64,000 bases of DNA from the NCBI RefSeq assembly GCF_000526515.1, contig NZ_JAGF01000001.1:1674001-1738000 (forward strand). The letters are read 5' to 3'. Origin of the DNA: Cellulomonas sp. KRMCY2 (GTDB taxonomy: Bacteria; Actinomycetota; Actinomycetes; Actinomycetales; Cellulomonadaceae). Each line of letters starts with the position of its first letter. Position 1 is the first letter of the stretch. The notes beneath the pieces are model-generated. The model ran no database searches and was not told where the DNA came from. It was given only the letters and a program-made list of their open reading frames with translations. Made by a program: the position numbers and the translations under genes. Below are positions 58,804-64,000 of this stretch, in pieces.

Positions 58804-59525
58804 GGCGCGATCTCCACCACTGCCCGGAACCGGTATCCGGTCCCCGGCACGGTATCGATCCACCGCGGCGCCGTGGCGTCGTCGGCAAGGACGCGGCGCA
58901 GCTCGGCGACCCGGTGATCGACGGCCCGGGTCCCCACGGGATGCTCGAACCCCCAGACGACCTCGAGCAGGCGCTCGCGCGTGAACAGCTCGTCCGGATG
59001 CGTGAGCAGGAAGTCGAGCAGGGCCGCGGCCTTCGGGGTGAGCACGAGCTCGGTTCCGGCGAGCCAGAAACGGCGCGCCACCCGGTCGACGGTCAGGTCC
59101 TCGGCGCGCAGCCGGCCGGAGCCGGTGAGGCTGGGGGTGCCGCGGCCGACGCGACGCAGGATCGCCCGCACGCGCGAGACGAGCTCGCCCGGATCGAACG
59201 GCTTGTTGAGGTAGTCGTCGGCGCCCTCGTCGAGCGCCCGCGCCCGCTCGCCGGCCTCGCCGACCGAGGTCAGGAGGACGACCGGGACAGTACGCCCGGC
59301 CACCCGCAGCTCGCGCAGCACCCCGCGGCCGTCGATGCCGGGGAGCATGACGTCCAGCACGACGATGTCGGGTTCGCGGGCCGCGATCTCCGCGAGTGCG
59401 CGCTCCCCGTCACCGGCGACCGTGACGTCGAAGCCCTCGCGGCGCAGCAGAGGCGCGAGGGCATCGGTGATCGAGCGGTCGTCATCGACCAGCAGCAGAC
59501 GCTCAGCACGGGGGGGCGTCAGCAC
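58800..59525 (-). CDS. OmpR-family response regulator
   Basis: 241 residues. Receiver with D15/D16, phosphoacceptor D58 (VVLDVMLPG), T86 and K108 (NKPF), followed by a winged-helix domain (LTPKAAALLDFLLTHPDELFTRERLLEVVWGFEHPVGTRAVDHRVAELRRVL). GTG 59525 is the start. First gene of the operon with the kinase and the DUF3060 lipoprotein. Target genes unknown; the convergent OmpA lipoprotein is a neighbour candidate. Confidence 0.92.
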   Translation of the reverse strand: MLTPPRAERLLLVDDDRSITDALAPLLRREGFDVTVAGDGERALAEIAAREPDIVVLDVMLPGIDGRGVLRELRVAGRTVPVVLLTSVGEAGERARALDEGADDYLNKPFDPGELVSRVRAILRRVGRGTPSLTGSGRLRAEDLTVDRVARRFWLAGTELVLTPKAAALLDFLLTHPDELFTRERLLEVVWGFEHPVGTRAVDHRVAELRRVLADDATAPRWIDTVPGTGYRFRAVVEIAP

Positions 59526-59779
59526 CCGGCTGATCCTAGCCTTGCGGTCTCACGGCGGGTGGGGACCTGCGGCCAGGACCGGCACCGACGGCGCCGGTGG
59601 CCGGTGGCTTCGGTTGCGGCCCGGCTGCGAGCGGACGCCGAAGGTCGCCTGACGCGCGGCCGGGTTCATCGACCGGTCGTCTCCCCGACCGCCGCCATCT
59701 CTTGCCGGTCCGTCAGGTCGGGACAAGCATGGGCGGGCACCCCACCGGTGCACATCTCACATCCCGGGAGGATCCCCGC

Positions 59780-61633
59780 ATGAGAACTCGCATCGCACCT
59801 CGAGCCCGAGCGTTCGGCGCCATGGCCGCCGCCGCGGTCCTCGTCGCGGCGGCGGCGCTGCCGGCCGCGGCCGGCGACGACAACGGCGACGGGCGCGGCA
59901 ACGGTCACGGTCAGCCGCGTACCTACCAGCTCACGATCATGGGCACGACGGACCTGCACGGCAACGCCTTCAACTGGGACTACTTCAGGAACGCCGAGTA
60001 CGACGACAGCGCCCACAACGACGTGGGTCTGGCCAAGATCTCGACCCTGGTCGACCAGGTCCGCGCGGACCGCGGTGACCGCAACACGCTGCTGATCGAC
60101 GCCGGCGACACGATCCAGGGCACGCCGCTGGCCTACTACTACGCCAAGATCGATCCGATCACCTCGGGCAGCATCCACCCGATGGCCGCCGCGATGAACG
60201 CCATCGGCTACGACGCCGCTGCGCTGGGCAACCACGAGTTCAACTACGGCATCCCGCTGCTGCGCGCCTACGAGTCGCAGCTGGACTTCCCGCTGCTCGG
60301 CGCGAACGCGATCGACGACGCGACAGGGCGACCGGCGTTCAAGCCGTACGTCATCGAGACGGTGCGACCGGAGCGTGGCAAGCCGGTCCGCGTCGGCATC
60401 CTCGGCCTGACGAACCCCGGGATCGCGATCTGGGACAAGGCCAACGTCGAGGGCCAGATGAGCTTCCCCGGCCTGGTCGAGCAGGCACAGGTCTGGGTCC
60501 CGAAGATGCGTGCGGCCGGTGCCGACGTCGTCATCGTCGCTGCGCACTCGGGTGCCGACACGTCGTCGTCGTACGGCGACACGCTGCCGTTCCCGGAGAA
60601 CGCCGCCACCCTGGTCGCCGAGCAGGTGCCGGGTATCGACGCGATCCTCGTCGGGCACGCCCACAAGGAGATCGCCGAGCGCATCGTCACCAACCAGACC
60701 ACCGGCAAGGAGGTCGTGCTCTCCGAACCGCTGCGGTGGGGCGAGCGGCTGTCGGTCTTCGACCTCGACCTGTCGTACGCGCGTGGCAGGTGGACCGTCG
60801 ACTCGGTCGACGCGAGCGTCCTGAACGCCAACACCGTCACGGAGGACCCGGAGATCGTGAACCTGCTGTCCGCGCAGCACGACACGGTCGTCAGCTACGT
60901 GAACAGCGTGATCGGCACGGCGACGGAGCCGATGTCGGCAGCGACCGCCCGGTACGAGGACACGGCGGCGCTCGACTTCATCAACTACGTCCAGGCCCGG
61001 GAGGTCCAGGCGAACCTGACCGGCGCCGACGCCGCTCTGCCGGTGCTGTCGATCGCGGCGCCGTTCAACCGGGACGCGGCGATCCCCGCCGGCGACGTCT
61101 CGGTGCGGGACATCGCAGGTCTGTACATCTACGACAACACGCTGCTGGGCATCAAGCTCACCGGTGCCCAGGTCAGGGCGTACCTCGAGAAGTCGGCCGA
61201 GTACTTCAAGCAGGTCCCCGCGGCCGGCAGCTACGCCTCGACCGACGTGACCAACGCACCGACGGCCACGGCGCCGAACGGCACGCCGGACTACAACTAC
61301 GACGTCATGGGCGGGCTCGACCAGCCGTTGACCTACGGCATCGACCTGTCGCAGGCGGCCGGGGCGCGGATCACCGACCTCGCCTACGGCGGCGTGCCGG
61401 TGGCGGACGGCCAGGAGTTCGTCGTGGCGATCAACAACTACCGGCAGTCCGGGGGAGGCAACTTCCCGGGCGTCACGACGGCACCTGTCGTGTACAACCG
61501 GCAGATGGAGATCCGGCAGCTGCTCATCGACTGGGTCACGGCTGAGCAGGTCGTCGACCCGTCGACCTTCACGAAGACCAACCCGGACTGGCAGCTGACC
61601 TTCGGCGGCGTGCCGCTGACGATCACGCCGTAG
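59780..61633 (+). CDS. Secreted 5'-nucleotidase / 2',3'-cyclic phosphodiesterase
   Basis: 617 residues. A signal peptide (17-31, AMAAAAVLVAAAALPAAAG) precedes a calcineurin-like domain with metal motifs TTDLHGN, LIDAGDTIQGTPLAY, LGNHEFNYG, VAAHSGAD and VGHAHKE. The 5'-nucleotidase C-terminal domain starts near residue 380 (TARYEDTAALDFINYVQAREVQANLTGADAALPVLSIAAPFNRDAAIPAG). It hydrolyses extracellular nucleotides for phosphate and nucleoside salvage. GGGAGG precedes ATG 59780. A strong terminator follows. Confidence 0.93.
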   Translation: MRTRIAPRARAFGAMAAAAVLVAAAALPAAAGDDNGDGRGNGHGQPRTYQLTIMGTTDLHGNAFNWDYFRNAEYDDSAHNDVGLAKISTLVDQVRADRGDRNTLLIDAGDTIQGTPLAYYYAKIDPITSGSIHPMAAAMNAIGYDAAALGNHEFNYGIPLLRAYESQLDFPLLGANAIDDATGRPAFKPYVIETVRPERGKPVRVGILGLTNPGIAIWDKANVEGQMSFPGLVEQAQVWVPKMRAAGADVVIVAAHSGADTSSSYGDTLPFPENAATLVAEQVPGIDAILVGHAHKEIAERIVTNQTTGKEVVLSEPLRWGERLSVFDLDLSYARGRWTVDSVDASVLNANTVTEDPEIVNLLSAQHDTVVSYVNSVIGTATEPMSAATARYEDTAALDFINYVQAREVQANLTGADAALPVLSIAAPFNRDAAIPAGDVSVRDIAGLYIYDNTLLGIKLTGAQVRAYLEKSAEYFKQVPAAGSYASTDVTNAPTATAPNGTPDYNYDVMGGLDQPLTYGIDLSQAAGARITDLAYGGVPVADGQEFVVAINNYRQSGGGNFPGVTTAPVVYNRQMEIRQLLIDWVTAEQVVDPSTFTKTNPDWQLTFGGVPLTITP

Positions 61634-61649
61634 CGCTCGGGGCGCGACG

Positions 61650-61685
61650 AGCAGGACCCCGGGCCCGCGGTCCGGGGGTCCTGCT
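61650..61685 (+). terminator. Rho-independent-like terminator after the 5'-nucleotidase gene
   Basis: AGCAGGACCCC pairs with GGGGTCCTGCT at 61675-61685 (11-bp perfect stem with a G/C-rich inner part), followed by TCTG. It lies 16 bp after the stop codon. Confidence 0.8.
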
Positions 61686-61794
61686 TCTGTCACACCAGCG
61701 AGTCACGCTCCGTTATCGGATCGTGACCTGGCCCTCCTTCTCACCCGAATGGCGGAGTGGTGGGGTGGCAGGGTCGCCTCACGAAGGAGTGATC

Positions 61795-64000
61795 GTGCGC
61801 CGCCCGACCCGAACCCACCGTCTGTCCCGTCCCTCCGTCGCCGCCCTGGCCGTCATCGGCCTCCTCGCACCGCTCGCGGTGCTCAGCGCAGGGACCCCGG
61901 CTGCCGCCGCCACCGCAGACCTCGCGCTCAGCGGCGTGGCGACCGCCTCGCAGTCGCAGGACGACGGCGACGGCCGGTTCCCGCCGGACAACGCGGTCGA
62001 CGGCGACCCGGCGACCCGCTGGGCCAGCGGCAACGGGCCGGACGAGGACGTCGAGTTCACCGCGTGGCTGCAGGTCGACCTCGGCGGCGCGGCCCAGGTC
62101 GAGAGCATCACGCTGACCTGGGAGGCCGCCTACGCGACGGCCTACGACCTGCAGGTCGCGACGTCGTCGCCGCAGGACGAGGCCAGCTGGACCACCGTGC
62201 ACACCGAGACCGCGGGCGATGGCGGCGACGACGCGATCGCGCTCGCGGCCCCGGTCGAGGCGCGCTACGTCCGCGTGGTCATGCTCGAGCGGGTCGGCTT
62301 CGACTGGGACCCGGCGCGGACCCACTGGTATGGCTACTCGCTGTTCACCCTCGGCGTGCACGGCACGCCGGACCAGACCGCCGTGCTGTTCGCCCGCGCG
62401 ACGACGTCGGTCCCGGCCGGGCAGAGCGCGGCGGTGCCGGTCGTCCTCAACGCTCCCGCGACCCAGGACCTCACGGTGCGGGTCACCAGCGGAGGCGGCA
62501 CCGCCGTGCCCGGGACCGACTACACGCCGGTCGACCAGGTGCTGACCTTCCCGGCGGGCAGCACCCGCCAGGACGTGATCGTCGAGACCGTCGACCGGGG
62601 CCCGCTCGCACCGGTGAGCACTGTCGACCTCGCGCTCACCGAGCCGTCGGGCGGTCTGGTGCTCGGCGCGCGCGCCGCGACGACCGTCACGCTCAGCCCG
62701 CACGGTGACCTGCCCGACGTCGGCACGGTCGTGGTCCTCGACGACTTCGAGTCCGGCGTCCCCGCCGGCTACACCACGTGGGGCAGCAGCGGCCCGGTCA
62801 CGCCCGTGCTCAGCACGGTCCCGAGCGACCGGGACGGCGCACCGGCCGGCAACCACGCGCTGCAGGCCACGGTCGGCGCGACGCCTGTCGCGGGCGACTG
62901 GTTCGGCTTCACGCATGACCTCGCAGCTCAGGACTGGTCCGCCTCCGACGGCTTCAGCTTCTGGTTCCTCGGCACCGGGTCGGGCGGCCTGCTGCGCTAC
63001 GAGCTCAAGAGCGGTGGGCAGCTGTTCGAGCGTGCGGTGGTCGACGACACGGCCGGCTGGCGGCTGGTATCCGTCCCGTTCAGCCAGCTCAGGCTCAAGG
63101 GCGACCCGGGCTCGGACGCACGGTTCGACCCCAGCGCCTCGACCGGCTTCGCGGTGACCCTGACCGACCTCGGTGCCGGCGACTGGCTGATCGACGACAT
63201 CGGTCTCTACGAGCGCGTCACGACCGTCGAGGACTTCGAGGGCGACGTGCCGATCGCCGCGCCGGGCACGACCGTGGGCCTGTTCACGTGGGGCTCGGCC
63301 GGTGCGACGGTCTCGTTGAACGTCACCGAGATGGAGCGCGAGGGCGGCCCCGTCGGCAACCACGTGCTCTCCGGTGCGTACCTCATCCCGTCCGGCGGCT
63401 GGGGCGGTTTCAGCCACAACCTCGCCGCGGCGCAGGACTGGAGCTCCTTCCAGGGGATCCGGTTCCTCTGGTACGCCTCGCAGGACAACCGCCCCGCCTC
63501 GCCGACTGCCGGCGGCGACATCAAGGTCGAGCTCAAGGACGGTGGCCCGGACGGTGAGCACTCCGAGCTGTGGGCGGCGACCTTCAAGGACAACTGGTCG
63601 CCGGCCGGCAGCCGGTGGAAGCTCGTCGAGCTGCCGTTCAGCGACTTCACCCTCGGTGGCTACCAGCCGGGCGACGCAGCCACCCGCAGCGGCACGCTCG
63701 ACCTGACGTCCGCGTGGGGCTACGCGCTGACGATGGTGCCGGGCACGGTGGACGCGGTGGGCTACGCGGTCGACGACGTCCAGCTCTACGGCTCGGCGGT
63801 CCCCGCGCCGACCGTGGCTGTCGCGCCCGCGCAGGAGGTCTACCTCGTCGACCCGGGTGACGCGGCCCAGGTGGCTGTGCGGGTCACGACGACCGACGGT
63901 GCGCCCCTCGGCGCGGCTGTGACCGTCGGCTACGCCGACACCGCGGGCACCGCGCAGGCGGGGACGCACTACCCACCGCTGACCGGCTCGCTGACCTTCG
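61795..64000 (+). CDS. Large secreted carbohydrate-binding protein (C-terminus beyond the window)
   Basis: 735 residues are visible. GTG 61795 has AAGGAG five bases upstream. A signal peptide (AALAVIGLLAPLAVLSAGTPAAA) is followed by an F5/8 type C (CBM32-like) domain with NAVDGDPATRWASGNG, AWLQVDLGG and RYVRVVML at about 35-180. A Calx-beta-like domain comes next (TSGGGTAVPGTDYTPVDQVLTFPAGST). Then two CBM11/CIA30-like domains each begin with VxxDFExxVP and end in WLIDDIGLY or AVDDVQLY. A second Calx-beta motif begins at the edge. Such arrays in Actinobacteria precede glycoside hydrolases (for example GH3), but no catalytic domain is in view. Confidence 0.85.
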   Translation, partial: MRRPTRTHRLSRPSVAALAVIGLLAPLAVLSAGTPAAAATADLALSGVATASQSQDDGDGRFPPDNAVDGDPATRWASGNGPDEDVEFTAWLQVDLGGAAQVESITLTWEAAYATAYDLQVATSSPQDEASWTTVHTETAGDGGDDAIALAAPVEARYVRVVMLERVGFDWDPARTHWYGYSLFTLGVHGTPDQTAVLFARATTSVPAGQSAAVPVVLNAPATQDLTVRVTSGGGTAVPGTDYTPVDQVLTFPAGSTRQDVIVETVDRGPLAPVSTVDLALTEPSGGLVLGARAATTVTLSPHGDLPDVGTVVVLDDFESGVPAGYTTWGSSGPVTPVLSTVPSDRDGAPAGNHALQATVGATPVAGDWFGFTHDLAAQDWSASDGFSFWFLGTGSGGLLRYELKSGGQLFERAVVDDTAGWRLVSVPFSQLRLKGDPGSDARFDPSASTGFAVTLTDLGAGDWLIDDIGLYERVTTVEDFEGDVPIAAPGTTVGLFTWGSAGATVSLNVTEMEREGGPVGNHVLSGAYLIPSGGWGGFSHNLAAAQDWSSFQGIRFLWYASQDNRPASPTAGGDIKVELKDGGPDGEHSELWAATFKDNWSPAGSRWKLVELPFSDFTLGGYQPGDAATRSGTLDLTSAWGYALTMVPGTVDAVGYAVDDVQLYGSAVPAPTVAVAPAQEVYLVDPGDAAQVAVRVTTTDGAPLGAAVTVGYADTAGTAQAGTHYPPLTGSLTF

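Noticed and set aside
61741-63969. 742-codon minus-strand open frame opposite the CBM protein
   Set aside because: Composition is Arg/Val/Asp-rich without motifs, while the plus strand gives signal peptide and known domains across the same stretch.

Overview
The window is about 72-75% GC by eye. Genes are densely packed, often with 1-4 nt overlaps (ATGA, GTGA), many GTG starts and purine-rich ribosome sites. Together with actinobacterial families (SARP/BTAD regulators, DUF3060 lipoprotein, ATPase-less sugar ABC transporters, a CBM-rich secreted protein) this points to an actinobacterial chromosome, plausibly a Cellulomonas-like facultative anaerobe that degrades polysaccharides. The genus is inference only.

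Left part (1-26,000). A LacI regulator diverges from a FrcBCA-like sugar ABC operon, with two copies of one palindromic operator between and in them. Next come a GyrI-like protein, a Pro/Thr-rich membrane protein and an OmpR-type two-component pair. These precede a redox cassette: two small exported proteins, ApbE flavin transferase, a ferric-reductase-like membrane protein, a NuoF/RnfC-like protein split by a frameshift, and a ferredoxin. A CstA transporter with its small DUF466 partner follows. Then an operon encodes a trimeric NAD-linked [FeFe]-hydrogenase (NuoF-, NuoG/HydA- and NuoE-like subunits) on the minus strand, facing two SARP-like regulators. A CPBP protease, a GT2-GtrA fusion and a phosphodiester glycosidase form one operon. 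A TetR/nitroreductase pair closes the section.

Middle (26,041-40,429). Two 31-bp direct repeats with one mismatch bound about 14.4 kb. The right copy is the 3' end of a PPOX-family gene and the left copy is the displaced duplicate, as expected for an integrated element. Inside are MobC, a MobP-type relaxase and mobilization-associated proteins. There is also a toxin-antitoxin-chaperone module (HigB-like, HigA-like, SecB-like), remnants of a DUF1016 nuclease and of a MobF-type relaxase, and an ATPase with an altered Walker A motif. A TPP-riboswitch-controlled thiamine-precursor ABC operon lies within these bounds, followed by a dif-like Xer site. I see no integrase.

Right part (40,400-64,000). 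A long minus-strand operon (48,789 to 42,352) encodes sugar-acid catabolism: a CUT1 transporter, galactonate-dehydratase-like enzyme, KDPG/KDPGal aldolase, KDG-type kinase and gluconokinase, with a divergent FadR-type regulator. Then come a ClbS/DfsB protein, a methyltransferase, a drug-type ABC exporter with a duplicated permease, and an OmpA lipoprotein with 17-residue repeats. A second two-component pair is co-transcribed with a DUF3060 lipoprotein. The window ends with a secreted 5'-nucleotidase and the first 735 residues of a large secreted carbohydrate-binding protein that runs off the edge.

Assignments rest on reading motifs by eye; no database search was run.
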